Position numbers and translations under genes: made by a program
Source of the DNA: Nitrososphaerota archaeon
GTDB taxonomy: Archaea; Thermoproteota; Nitrososphaeria_A; Caldarchaeales; JAVZCJ01
Direction of reading: 5' to 3'
Length of the DNA: 42,753 nucleotides
Assembly: GCA_038874475.1 (NCBI GenBank)
Contig: JAVZCJ010000003.1
Coordinates: 123,463-166,215 of the forward strand
Part shown: positions 26,666 through 34,341 of the stretch, piece after piece
How positions within the stretch are numbered: position 1 is the stretch's first letter
Layout of the letters: each line of letters starts with the position of its first letter
The notes under the pieces: model-generated
Seen by the model: only the letters and a program-made list of their open reading frames with translations
The model's database searches: none
What the model was told of the DNA's origin: nothing

Positions 26666-26846
26666 TCAACAAGAGTTAATTATGGCTTCAATCATCCAAG
26701 CAGTTAAACCCAAAACTTTCTGGCGAACAGGAAAATAGGGTGAATTTCTCCTCAAGAACTTCATTATAACCATACTGCTCCAACCTACTCTCAACTTCAT
26801 CCTGCCTTAATCCTAAGCTCAAATCCGTTTCCAAAAAATTATCATC
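26666..26846 (-). pseudogene. Frameshifted N-terminal remnant of a P3A-type ATPase
   Basis: On the minus strand the three frames in succession read: DLSLGLRQDEVESRLEQYGYNEVLEEK, then PIFLFARKFW, then LGLTAWMIEAIINS. Joined, they match the start of P3A (proton-pump type) ATPases, where the GL-x-EVE-x-RL-x-YGYNE N domain runs into a KFWGLTAWMIE membrane entry. At least two frameshifts and loss of everything downstream mark it as dead. It faces the intact P3B ATPase across about 85 nt. Confidence 0.6.
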
Positions 26847-27227
26847 TCTTCTATAACTTAGCTTGTCATATTTTTTACAGAAAAATATAAAGTTATTCGA
26901 GGATTCGAACGGTAAGGATAACCTATCTTCATGTCATATTCAAAACTTAAAGGAGAAGAGATAAATATTCTTCCAAAAGAATGCATATAAAATATATGAT
27001 TAATTTCAAATAAAGAGTATAAAGAATAAAATAATTCCATTAGTTGTTTTTTATTTTATTCGGATATATTATTATAATTCTTCATTATGGAGATGTTTAA
27101 AAATATTTATTCTAAATATAAATAATATAAAAAATAAAGATAAATTATTTAACTCAGAATAAATAATAAATACGTGGAAATATTTGATAAATAGAAAAAT
27201 TAATTTAATTAAAGAGAGTGTTAAAGA
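26847..27227. other. AT-rich intergenic region before AMMECR1
   Basis: About 380 nt with no supported gene. A 60-codon minus-strand frame here has no family features. A GGATTCGAAC string at 26901-26910 resembles a tRNA T-loop on the minus strand, but the flanks do not pair. The right end should hold the AMMECR1 promoter. Confidence 0.5.
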
Positions 27228-27848
27228 ATGAAAAATATGAAGCTTTCATTAGAAGAAGGAAAAATATTAATTAAAATTGCTAGAAAAGCAATAATAGAAT
27301 ATCTTGAAAAAGGAATTATAATTCCTCCTCCTGAAGTATCTGAAAAACTTCTTAAGAAAATGGGTGTATTTGTAACATTGAATGCTATAAGAGAATATGG
27401 TAAAGAATTAAGAGGATGCATAGGTTATCCTCAACCAATTTTCCCATTAATTGAAGCAACTATAAGGGCTGCTATAAGCGCAGCTACTGAAGACCCTAGA
27501 TTTCCACCAGTAGAAATTGATGAAATGGATAATATAGTAATTGAAGTTAGTGTTTTAACAGTTCCACAATTAATAGAAGTTGATGATCCAAAAGAATACC
27601 CTAAAAAAATAAAAATTGGAGAAGATGGATTAATTGTTGAAAAAGGATTTTATAGAGGTTTACTTTTACCACAAGTTGCTATTGAATGGAATTGGAATGA
27701 AGAAGAATTTTTATGTCAAACATGCATTAAAGCTGGCTTAGATCCATCTTCTTGGCTTGATAAAAAAATTAAAATATACAAATTTCAAGCACAAATATTT
27801 GAAGAGGAAGAACCAAATGGGGAAATTTTTGAAAGAAAAATTGCTTAA
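27228..27848 (+). CDS. AMMECR1 domain protein
   Basis: 206 residues, the normal archaeal length. Signature LRGCIGYPQP (about residues 64-73) is followed by ATIRAAISAATEDPRFPPV, IEVSVLTVPQLIEV, GLIVEKGFYRGLLLPQVA and TCIKAGLDPSSW. The family is nearly universal in archaea and eukaryotes, and its biochemical role is unproven. A second ATG at 27237 is an alternative start. It is convergent with the glycosyltransferase gene, separated by 1 nt. Confidence 0.93.
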   Translation: MKNMKLSLEEGKILIKIARKAIIEYLEKGIIIPPPEVSEKLLKKMGVFVTLNAIREYGKELRGCIGYPQPIFPLIEATIRAAISAATEDPRFPPVEIDEMDNIVIEVSVLTVPQLIEVDDPKEYPKKIKIGEDGLIVEKGFYRGLLLPQVAIEWNWNEEEFLCQTCIKAGLDPSSWLDKKIKIYKFQAQIFEEEEPNGEIFERKIA

Positions 27849-27849
27849 T

Positions 27850-28566
27850 TCACCTATAAGAAATATATTCTTTTAATGTTCTACCTGTAAGAATATATTG
27901 TGCATAAGCTTTCATCCAATATTTTATCCATTTCCTATATCCGCCTTTTTCATATCTTCTAAAAGAGCTATATGTTTTTGCATTAGTGTTTATAATTATT
28001 TTACCAAATTTACTTACTTTATAGAAAAAATCTGTATCTTCTGCAACATTTAATTTTTCATAAAAACCTCCTATTTTATTAAAAGTTTCTTTTTTCACAG
28101 CAAAACCTATTGCACACACTCCTACTGCTGGAAGTTTTAAAGAATTAAAAATTTTTAATAAAAATGCAAGCTTACACATTTTCTCAGCTTTACGAGAACC
28201 TTCTAAAGGAAATGGGTAACCCATTACACCAACTATTTTATTTGAAATTTTAAACGATTTAACAATTTCTTTAATCCAATTAGTTGAAAGAATAGCATCA
28301 GCATCTATAAATACAAATATTTCTCCATTTGCAATTTTTGCCCCAAGATTTCTTCCAGCAGCAATATTTGTATTTTCTATAATTATTTTATTAGTATATT
28401 TTTTTGCAATTTCTACTGTTTTATCTATTGAACATGAATCGCTTAAAATAATCTCTATATTTTTATATGTTTGATTTTTAAGAGATTTTAAACAATTTTC
28501 TATATATTTTTCTTCATTTTTTGTAGTTATAATTATTGAAACCAATGAGTTCGACATGAATGACAC
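27850..28566 (-). CDS. Family 2 glycosyltransferase
   Basis: 238 residues, a GT-A fold. SIIITTKNEEKYIENCLKSL (10-29) is the nucleotide-binding start, ILSDSCSIDKT carries the first Asp, GRNLGAKIANGEIFVFIDADA gives the DxD metal motif (about 91-95), and VAEDTDFFYKVSKFG carries the catalytic-base ED. The short C-terminus ends with a weak hydrophobic helix. It transfers a sugar from a nucleotide or dolichol-phosphate donor; the acceptor is unknown. An ATG three codons in (MSNSL) is an alternative start. Confidence 0.88.
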   Translation of the reverse strand: MSFMSNSLVSIIITTKNEEKYIENCLKSLKNQTYKNIEIILSDSCSIDKTVEIAKKYTNKIIIENTNIAAGRNLGAKIANGEIFVFIDADAILSTNWIKEIVKSFKISNKIVGVMGYPFPLEGSRKAEKMCKLAFLLKIFNSLKLPAVGVCAIGFAVKKETFNKIGGFYEKLNVAEDTDFFYKVSKFGKIIINTNAKTYSSFRRYEKGGYRKWIKYWMKAYAQYILTGRTLKEYISYR

Positions 28567-28594
28567 ATCTCTTCTTAAATTTATAAATTATATT

Positions 28595-29389
28595 TTACTT
28601 TTTAATAATTGCTTCCCATCTTTTTGTAATCATATCTAATAACTCAGGTTGTAATTGATATAAAGTTTTTGCTTCACCTTTTGGTATAAATATACGAATT
28701 CTAAAAGATTTACTAAGATGTGTTAAAGATTCAAAATAGTATTCTGGTTTTCTAAGTTGCTTATCAATATATTTTTCATGAAATTCTTCAATTGCAGGCT
28801 CTATGCATTTTTTTATAATTTCTTCATTTGAAAGACCATGTGGAAAACTTAAAGAGAAAACATATCTTATAAAGCCTTCATGAGTACAATTTGTAATTCT
28901 ACTATTCATTACTTGCGTATTTGGTATCAATAGAATATTAAAAGCTGGAGTATATAATTTTGTATAATTTATTGTAATCTCTTCTACTTGACCTTCTATA
29001 TTATCACCTATTTTTATATAATCTTTTACTTTAAAAGGCCTACTTAAAATCACATAGAAACCTGCAATTATGTTATTTATTGTTTGAGATGAGCCAAATC
29101 CAAGAGCTGCTCCAATAAGAGCTGAGCTACCAAGAAACCAAGTTGCCGGTACTTCATATATAGTAGATATAATGGCAATAGCACTAACTATCACTAATAC
29201 ACGAAGAATAAGAAAAAGAGAATTTGTTATATGAGGTTCAAGTTCAAGTTGCTTACTAACACGTGTAAGAGTGCGACTTAAAAATTTGTATATTATTAAC
29301 ACTATTATTATAACAATTAAGCTTATGATTAAACGTGCCGTTTCTATATTAAATTGATTAATAAAGTTTATTATATTTTTAACGATCAT
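28595..29389 (-). CDS. MscS family mechanosensitive channel
   Basis: 264 residues. Three membrane helices (about 17-37, 57-80 and 86-112). The last contains the pore pattern GSSALIGAALGFGSSQTINNIIAGF, rich in Gly/Ala as in MscS TM3. A beta domain follows with FKVKDYIKIGDNIEGQVEEITINYTKL and LIPNTQVMNSRITN, then an alpha-beta C-terminal domain. It releases solutes on osmotic downshift. It is co-directional with the glycosyltransferase downstream after 28 nt and the four-span protein upstream. Confidence 0.92.
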   Translation of the reverse strand: MIVKNIINFINQFNIETARLIISLIVIIIVLIIYKFLSRTLTRVSKQLELEPHITNSLFLILRVLVIVSAIAIISTIYEVPATWFLGSSALIGAALGFGSSQTINNIIAGFYVILSRPFKVKDYIKIGDNIEGQVEEITINYTKLYTPAFNILLIPNTQVMNSRITNCTHEGFIRYVFSLSFPHGLSNEEIIKKCIEPAIEEFHEKYIDKQLRKPEYYFESLTHLSKSFRIRIFIPKGEAKTLYQLQPELLDMITKRWEAIIKK

Positions 29390-29487
29390 TTTATTTACGA
29401 AATTATTTTAAGACTATTTAAATTTTTCATTAATTTAGAAGAAAAAATAAAATTCCTTAAAACCACAATGAATAATTGAGAGAGAAC

Positions 29488-29919
29488 TTAAAAGGTTATT
29501 GGTGGTCGTTTAAGCTCCATCGCAAGTAATACTATAAAACCACCTATAAGTATTATAAGGCCTGCTATTGGAGCTGTAACTAAAAGAATTGCACCCATCG
29601 TTACTGCTATAATGCCTGCATGACGGAATTTCTTTTCACTGAAACGTCGCTCTGCTAATATGCTTACAATTCCCATGCATATGAATGTAATCAATGAATG
29701 TATCAGCATATTAAAAGTTTGTCCACTACCTAAAATAAATGGTTTACCTTCCACTATCATCATGAAAAGTTTTATGGCATAATATATACCATAGACTAAA
29801 GTTGCAAATATACCTATTCTTATTAGAATATCACCAAATTGTAATAATAGATTAGCACTATCCTTCCAGTAATCCCTTACTCTTTTTTCTTCAGTTTTCT
29901 TTTCTCCCAAAGTAATCAT
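29488..29919 (-). CDS. Four-span membrane protein of unknown function
   Basis: 143 residues. A charged amphipathic N-terminus (about 1-20) precedes four predicted membrane helices, near 27-54, 68-88, 98-113 and 115-134. There is a short polar loop with RRFSEKKFRH between helices 2 and 3, and the tail is ELKRPPITF. No catalytic motif is visible and I do not recognise the family. It lies 98 nt upstream of the MscS gene on the same strand. Confidence 0.65.
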   Translation of the reverse strand: MITLGEKKTEEKRVRDYWKDSANLLLQFGDILIRIGIFATLVYGIYYAIKLFMMIVEGKPFILGSGQTFNMLIHSLITFICMGIVSILAERRFSEKKFRHAGIIAVTMGAILLVTAPIAGLIILIGGFIVLLAMELKRPPITF

Positions 29920-30038
29920 TAATCTATTTTAATTAATGATATATAAATTTTTTCTTAATTTTAAAAATTTTCATTCTCCACTTTAAAATAAAGTTTAATC
30001 TACTAATACAATTTTTTATATATTCATACTTCTATTTA

Positions 30039-31544
30039 TTAATAAGGGAAAAGAATAATATTGCCTAGTAGCCATAAACAACCTAAAGTTATAGTTATTA
30101 AAACTATAGGTACTCCGATCTTTAACCAATAACTTAAACTTATGCTTTGGCGAAATTCTCTATCAAGCATTCCTAAAGAAACGATATTCGCTGTTGATGC
30201 CACCATTGTAAGGTTACCACCATATGTTCCAGCATATAATAAAGCCCACCAGAAAGGATAAGGATTTATTCCATATTCACTAATGTTTTTTACAACTGGG
30301 ATTAAAGTTGCAACTACTGGCACATTATCGATAAAGCCAGAAAGTATAGTAGCAGAATAAAGCGTAGCTATAAGTAAAAGTAAATAATTCCCTCCTGTAA
30401 TTGAATAAAGTTCTTCAGCAAAAATTTTTGTTAATCCAACATAAGAAAGAGCGCCAGCTTTTGCAAATAAAAGCATGAAAAATAGTAAAGTTCTCCATTC
30501 TATATGTTTTTCAACATACTCAGCTATTTCTTCAGGTGACAACAAAAAAACAATTCCGGCAAAAAGAAAGGATGCTATTAATAGCATTGCGTTCTTTTCA
30601 AGGTCTAAAAGTGTTTCAATTATAGAATGAGTTGCTATAAGACTTATTACACTAATGAAAAGAACTACGCTTATTTTAAGCTTTTTCTTATCTATAGTAA
30701 AAGAAAACTCTTTTTCTAATTCTGTAAGAGAAATACTTTTAATTTTCTCACGAAATTCTTCAATATGCAACTTAAAAAATTTTAAGCTAATAAAAATTGT
30801 TATCAAAACACATAGAATCGCGATTGGAGTAGCCCATCTTGCAAATTCCCAAAAGGTCAATCCTGCTTCGAATGCAATTAATATACCAACAGGGTTTCCA
30901 AGTAGAGTAGCTGAACTACCTATATTTGTTGCAAAAACTGCACTTATTATAAAAGGTACAGGATTTAATTGAAAAAATTTGCATATTTCAAATATAAGAG
31001 TCATTATAATTAAAATAGATGTAACTTCATCAACCAAAGCTGCAAAAATTGCTGAAAGAAACATCAGTACGATCATCACTAACGTTGGTTCCCATTTTGT
31101 AAGCTTAAGTAGATTGATTGCTATCCAACGAAAAAAGCCCGATTCCTTAAGATACGCAACAACAACCATCATACCTATTAGAAATAATATAACATCAAAA
31201 TGCATGAATTCGAGCATATGTTTTACATCTAGCGTTTTAGTAGCAAGAAAAAGCGCAACCCCTATAGTTGCGATAATTAACCTATATCTCCAAAATAATA
31301 ATGTTGCTAATACTGTTTCAAGGAATATAACTGATGCTACTATTTGAGTGAAATTAAAGCCAAAAAAATACATAACTGCACCAAAGGCTACGCCCGCCAA
31401 TATACTTAAAGTTAATTTTAGTCTGCCCTCAGTTGCATAAAGATATTTTATCCATGAAAAAATGCTAGCTAATTTCATATCACTTTCATCACCAAATGAA
31501 TGCCGCTTCTTTTTAATTGTTTTTAAAAAATACTTGTTTATCAA
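30039..31544 (-). CDS. ArsB/NhaD-type ion transporter
   Basis: 501 residues from the first ATG; an ATG at 31481 (MKLASIFSW) would remove 21 charged residues. It has about twelve membrane helices of the ion transporter superfamily. Two inverted-repeat signature regions are visible: LVDEVTSILIIMTLIFEI with NIGSSATLLGNPVGILIA in the first half, and GFIDNVPVVATLIPVV with GGNLTMVASTANIVSLG in the second. This fits NhaD-like Na+/H+ antiporters or ArsB-like anion exporters, which cannot be separated by eye. No ars regulator or arsenate reductase is adjacent. Confidence 0.85.
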   Translation of the reverse strand: MINKYFLKTIKKKRHSFGDESDMKLASIFSWIKYLYATEGRLKLTLSILAGVAFGAVMYFFGFNFTQIVASVIFLETVLATLLFWRYRLIIATIGVALFLATKTLDVKHMLEFMHFDVILFLIGMMVVVAYLKESGFFRWIAINLLKLTKWEPTLVMIVLMFLSAIFAALVDEVTSILIIMTLIFEICKFFQLNPVPFIISAVFATNIGSSATLLGNPVGILIAFEAGLTFWEFARWATPIAILCVLITIFISLKFFKLHIEEFREKIKSISLTELEKEFSFTIDKKKLKISVVLFISVISLIATHSIIETLLDLEKNAMLLIASFLFAGIVFLLSPEEIAEYVEKHIEWRTLLFFMLLFAKAGALSYVGLTKIFAEELYSITGGNYLLLLIATLYSATILSGFIDNVPVVATLIPVVKNISEYGINPYPFWWALLYAGTYGGNLTMVASTANIVSLGMLDREFRQSISLSYWLKIGVPIVLITITLGCLWLLGNIILFPY

Positions 31545-31739
31545 TTTTTATAATCTCTTCATCTCATTATAACTGTCAAGAGTCATTCTATTTAATAATG
31601 TTTAAAATTCTTAAAGTGAAAGATAAAAAGTTTTCAAAAGTATTATAAGATATAGTATGTATCATTTTTTATTTTTCTGAAAAAAAGAGTAAAATCTTTA
31701 TTTACCTAATCAGTACTGACTATAATAAGAGTGATGAGT

Positions 31740-32748
31740 ATGTTTTTAATCCCTCCTTGGGAAATTAAAAGGGAGCTTTTAATAAGATTTGAAGCTACTA
31801 CTGATGAAAAATATGGGAAAAAACCTGAAGAAAGAAGCATTAATGAACTATTATCTTTAGGATTAATAAATCTTGATAAACCTAGAGGCCCTACAAGCCA
31901 TGATGTAACTGCAAATATTAGAAAAGTTTTAGAAAGAGAGCATATTGGTCAAGGCGGGACTCTAGAAAAATAGGAGAAATCCCGCTGTTTCAGGAGTATT
32001 ACCAATAATGCTTGAAGAAGCTACTAAATGCTCTAGAATATTTATGCATAGTGGAAAGCAATATGTTTGTTTAATGAGACTTCATGAAAAACGTTCAGAA
32101 GAAGAAATAAGAAATGCATTAAAGTTTTTTACAGGAGATATTTATCAAGTTCCTCCAATAAGAGCATCTGTAAGTAGGAGAGTTAGAATACGTACTATAT
32201 ATAAAGTTGAATTGCTTGAAATAGATGGAAAAGATGTTTTATTTATTATAGATTGTTCAGCTGGAACATATATTAGAAAATATTGTTACGATATAGGATT
32301 ATATTTAGGTTGTGGGGCTCATATGCAAGAATTACGTAGAACAAGAGTTGGATCATTAACTGAAGATGAAGCAGTAACTTTACCTGAAATTTATAAAGCT
32401 TATATAGAATGGAAAGAAAATAAAGAAGAAAAATACATTAGAGAAATTGTTAAACCTATAGAATATTCTTTAAAAATCATACCTAAAGTATATGTTCTTG
32501 ATTCAGCTGTTGATGCGATTTGTCATGGAGCAAGTGTAGCTGTAGGTGGAATTTCTATGCTTGAAAATAATATAAATAAAGGAGATATGGTTGCAATATT
32601 AACTTTAAAAGGAGAAATTATTGCTTTAGGAGATGCTCTTATGACATCTAATGAAATTCTTGAAAAAAATTCAGGTTTAGCTATAAAAACAAATAGAGTA
32701 ATAATGAAGCCAAATACTTATCCACGTTTATGGAAAAAGAAACATTAA
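31740..32748 (+). CDS. cbf5: tRNA/rRNA pseudouridine synthase Cbf5, split by a 13-nt intron
   Basis: Exon 1 is 31740-31965 and exon 2 is 31979-32748; spliced length is 331 residues. GTG at 31731 and ATG at 31734 are alternative starts. Without splicing, frame 1 hits TAG at 31971. Spliced, the catalytic motif reads GGTLDPAVSGVLPIMLEEATK, with Asp76 formed across the junction. Downstream are RASVSRRVRIRTIYKVELLEI, SAGTYIRKYCYDIG and a C-terminal PUA domain (about 245-331). Cbf5 is the catalytic subunit of H/ACA snoRNPs (with Nop10, Gar1 and L7Ae) and also acts on tRNA U55. GAGTGATG before the ATG is the ribosome-binding site. Confidence 0.92.
31966..31978 (+). other. 13-nt BHB intron in cbf5
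   Basis: Outer helix GCGGGA (31954-31959) pairs with TCCCGC (31980-31985). A 3-nt bulge AAA (31977-31979) follows on the 3' side. The 4-bp central helix is CTCT (31960-31963) with GGAG (31973-31976), including one G-U. The 5' bulge is AGA (31964-31966). No inner helix exists, so this is a relaxed hBH form. Cutting after the second base of each bulge removes AAAAATAGGAGAA and leaves CTA-GAT-CCC, the Leu-Asp-Pro of the catalytic motif. Confidence 0.88.
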
Positions 32749-32769
32749 AAACTTTTTATTTATCTTGAA

Positions 32770-32777
32770 TATAAAAA
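32770..32777 (+). promoter_or_regulatory. TATA box of tRNA-Ser
   Basis: TATAAAAA is centred about 20 nt before the first tRNA base, so transcription would start a few bases upstream of the mature 5' end, as expected for archaeal tRNA promoters. It lies just after the cbf5 stop, so the tRNA can be transcribed independently. Confidence 0.55.
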
Positions 32778-32832
32778 TGATTTAATTAATAAAGCCGGGG
32801 TACCAAAGATTGGTTAATGGGCCAGCCTGGAG

Positions 32833-32844
32833 TAATTCTTAGTA
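32833..32844 (+). other. 12-nt intron at tRNA position 37/38
   Basis: The intron TAATTCTTAGTA sits at the canonical site one base 3' of the anticodon. BHB parts: outer helix is the anticodon stem. The 3' bulge TAA is 32843-32845. The central helix is CTGG (32827-32830) with TTAG (32839-32842), two pairs being G-U. The 5' bulge AGT is 32831-32833. The remaining AATTC forms a bare loop with no inner helix. Cleavage after the second bulge base on each side gives a 7-nt anticodon loop. Confidence 0.85.
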
Positions 32845-32878
32845 AGCTGGTGCTCCATTGTGAGCGCGTGGGTTCGAG

Positions 32879-32900
32879 GCCAAGTTATGCTTGGCGAAAT
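32879..32900 (+). other. 22-nt intron in the T-loop, position 59/60
   Basis: A complete bulge-helix-bulge: outer helix is the T stem; 3' bulge ATT (32899-32901); central helix TTCG (32873-32876) with CGAA (32895-32898); 5' bulge AGG (32877-32879); inner helix CCAAG (32880-32884) with CTTGG (32890-32894) and loop TTATG. Cutting after the second base of each bulge removes 22 nt and leaves a 7-nt T-loop TTCGAGT with U54, U55, C56 and A58 in place. Confidence 0.88.
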
Positions 32901-33154
32901 TCCCACCCCCGGCGCCAATTTTAAAGCTTAAAAAATTAATAGATATCATTAAGTATTCTATGGAGAATCAAATCGAAGATTCTACTTTAAATGTAATTTT
33001 AGCTTAATATACTAAAAATAAATTTCTTTTTATCATTATTCTTTTTCTTTTATCTTTAAACGTTACGATAAATGATTAAACGAATTTTGTCTTAAAATGA
33101 AACATTTTTTGTTTAATTATAAGTTATAATTCATAGAATTTCAAAAAAAGAGGT

Positions 33155-33684
33155 ATGATAAAATATGATAAGAGAAAATATAATTTAGCATGTATTTTAT
33201 CTTCTCAATTAATATATAATTTTGATCGATCAATAATTGGAGATGCAGAAACTAAGCTATTTATGATGCATGATAGTGAAAGAGATATAGATGCAATTAT
33301 AAATATTACAGGGTGCGAAATATTAAGACAAGTATTACCTTCATTAAAACAATTTGAAGCGATAACAATTAGAAAACAAGAAATTGAAGAATTAATGAAA
33401 ACAACAAGAGGAAGATTGTATCCTACGATTACTTTGCTTATTGCTTCTCTTAAACCATATTTTAAAGAAGAAAAATTAAAGAAGTAAGAGAAGAAAAGAA
33501 AAAAGAAATTGATTTCTTGAAAATAAAAGAAGAAATAATTAAAGAGAAGATTCTTCCAAATGATAAAATAGAAAAATTAAAAATTGAAGATATAGAAATA
33601 TTAAATAATTTTGAAAATATTTCAATTCAAGAAAAGAATAGATTAAAAGAAATAGGATTAATAAGTTATTTAAGATTTAAATAA
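33155..33684 (+). pseudogene. C-terminal remnant of a HerA/VirB4-like ATPase
   Basis: The first frame (33155-33487, 110 residues) reads KRKYNLACILSSQLIYNFDRSII, AETKLFMMHDSERDIDAI and LPSLKQFEAITIRK. This is the C-terminal part of HerA/DUF87-type ATPases (sensor strand, arginine-finger area and final strands). The Walker A and B halves are missing upstream. After its stop the adjacent frame stays open to 33684 as a charged helical tail ending in LKEIGLISYLRFK, consistent with a frameshift near 33480. HerA-like ATPases work with nucleases in DNA end processing or defence, and a PD-(D/E)XK nuclease gene follows 21 nt later. Confidence 0.55.
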
Positions 33685-33705
33685 TAATTTTATTATTAGT
33701 AAATT

Positions 33706-34119
33706 ATGATAAAGAGGCTTTCTCAAAAGGAAGTTGAAAGGAAAATTAAAGGTCATAAAGCTTTTGAACGTGGCATTCTTTTTGAAGTTAAAGTTGGAAA
33801 TTGGTTAAGCGAGCAGGATTATAAAATATCTCATAGAAAGAGAGGACGATATGGAGAAGTTGATATTATAGCTACTAAGCGTAAACATTTATTCGGAAAA
33901 GAAATACTTTTTGTTGAGTGTAAAGATAAAGAAAAAATTACACTTAAAGATTTTGTGCATTTTGTTAAAAAATTTGAAGCTTTTCTAAGAAAAGAGCCTA
34001 ATGCTAAAGGCTTATTTGTTTATAGAGGAGAATTGGATAAGGATGCTAAAGCATATTATGACTCACAATTACGTGATGACTTGTATGAAAGAATAGAAAT
34101 TAAAAAATGGAGAAAATAG
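33706..34119 (+). CDS. PD-(D/E)XK (Mrr/HJR-like) nuclease domain protein
   Basis: 137 residues. The nuclease core is visible: an N-terminal helix with GILFEVKVGNWLSEQDYKI, then YGEVDIIATKRK (catalytic Asp, about residue 52), and ILFVECKDKEKI (ExK, about 69-71), followed by TLKDFVHFVKKFEAFLRK (signature helix) and KGLFVYRG. The order matches restriction-endonuclease-like Mrr_cat and Holliday-junction-resolvase-like domains. It lies just after the HerA-like remnant. Possible roles are DNA repair or defence; the target is unknown. Confidence 0.75.
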   Translation: MIKRLSQKEVERKIKGHKAFERGILFEVKVGNWLSEQDYKISHRKRGRYGEVDIIATKRKHLFGKEILFVECKDKEKITLKDFVHFVKKFEAFLRKEPNAKGLFVYRGELDKDAKAYYDSQLRDDLYERIEIKKWRK

Positions 34120-34167
34120 AAAGAAAAGACTGATATAAAAATTAACAGGGTTAAAAATTGGCGCTCA

Positions 34168-34192
34168 TTAATTGCTTTTCTAAAACAATTAA
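34168..34192. repeat. Short hairpin after the nuclease gene
   Basis: TTAATTG (34168-34174) and CAATTAA (34186-34192) form a 7-bp stem with an 11-nt loop, about 50 nt past the nuclease stop codon and before the 34-residue ORF. It is AT-rich and weak, so it may be a terminator or chance. Confidence 0.3.
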
Positions 34193-34236
34193 ATTTTACT
34201 AATTCTATAAAAATAATTAAAGGATGAGGTGGTTAA

Positions 34237-34341
34237 ATGGTTAGAAAAAAGAAGAAAGTAACCTTTTGGGCAACAAAAAAAGTTCCAAAAAGAGTAAAAG
34301 TTACGTTTTACGCAAAAGTAAAAAAACGAAAACGCAAATAG
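34237..34341 (+). CDS. 34-residue basic peptide
   Basis: An ORF from ATG 34237 to TAG at 34339-34341 encodes 34 residues, over a third of them Lys or Arg. It has two related beta-like stretches, KKVTFWATKK and KRVKVTFYAK, ending in a basic tail. AGGATGAGGTGG upstream is a strong ribosome-binding site, unlike random ORFs nearby, and the codons are not a simple A-run. I do not recognise a family. Its basic, repeated strand pattern suggests nucleic-acid binding, which is an inference. Confidence 0.5.
   Translation: MVRKKKKVTFWATKKVPKRVKVTFYAKVKKRKRK

Larger units (their letters stand above)
32794..32917 (+). tRNA. tRNA-Ser (GGA anticodon) with two introns, CCA encoded
   Basis: Acceptor GCCGGGG (32794-32800) pairs with CCCCGGC (32907-32913); discriminator G and encoded CCA end the gene. 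The D arm is CCA...TGG with the G18G19 pair. The anticodon stem CCAGC (32822-32826) pairs with GCTGG (32846-32850). The long variable arm contains GCTC/GAGC. The T stem GTGGG (32868-32872) pairs with CCCAC (32902-32906). Removing 32833-32844 leaves the loop CTGGAGA (anticodon GGA). Removing 32879-32900 leaves T-loop TTCGAGT. The mature tRNA is 90 nt including CCA. A long variable arm with discriminator G supports serine rather than leucine. Confidence 0.93.

Noticed and set aside
26901-26910. T-loop-like GGATTCGAAC, hinting at a tRNA or attachment-site fragment on the minus strand
   Set aside because: The flanking bases do not form a T stem or acceptor, and no matching tRNA piece is in the window; a 10-nt match is weak.
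30655-31347. Two plus-strand open frames inside the transporter gene
   Set aside because: They are antisense shadows of a well-supported transporter with conserved motifs and have no family features of their own.
32902-32917. Search for a direct repeat of the tRNA-Ser 3' end as an island boundary
   Set aside because: No second copy of the tRNA 3' end was seen between 33 kb and the window end, so no attachment site is claimed.
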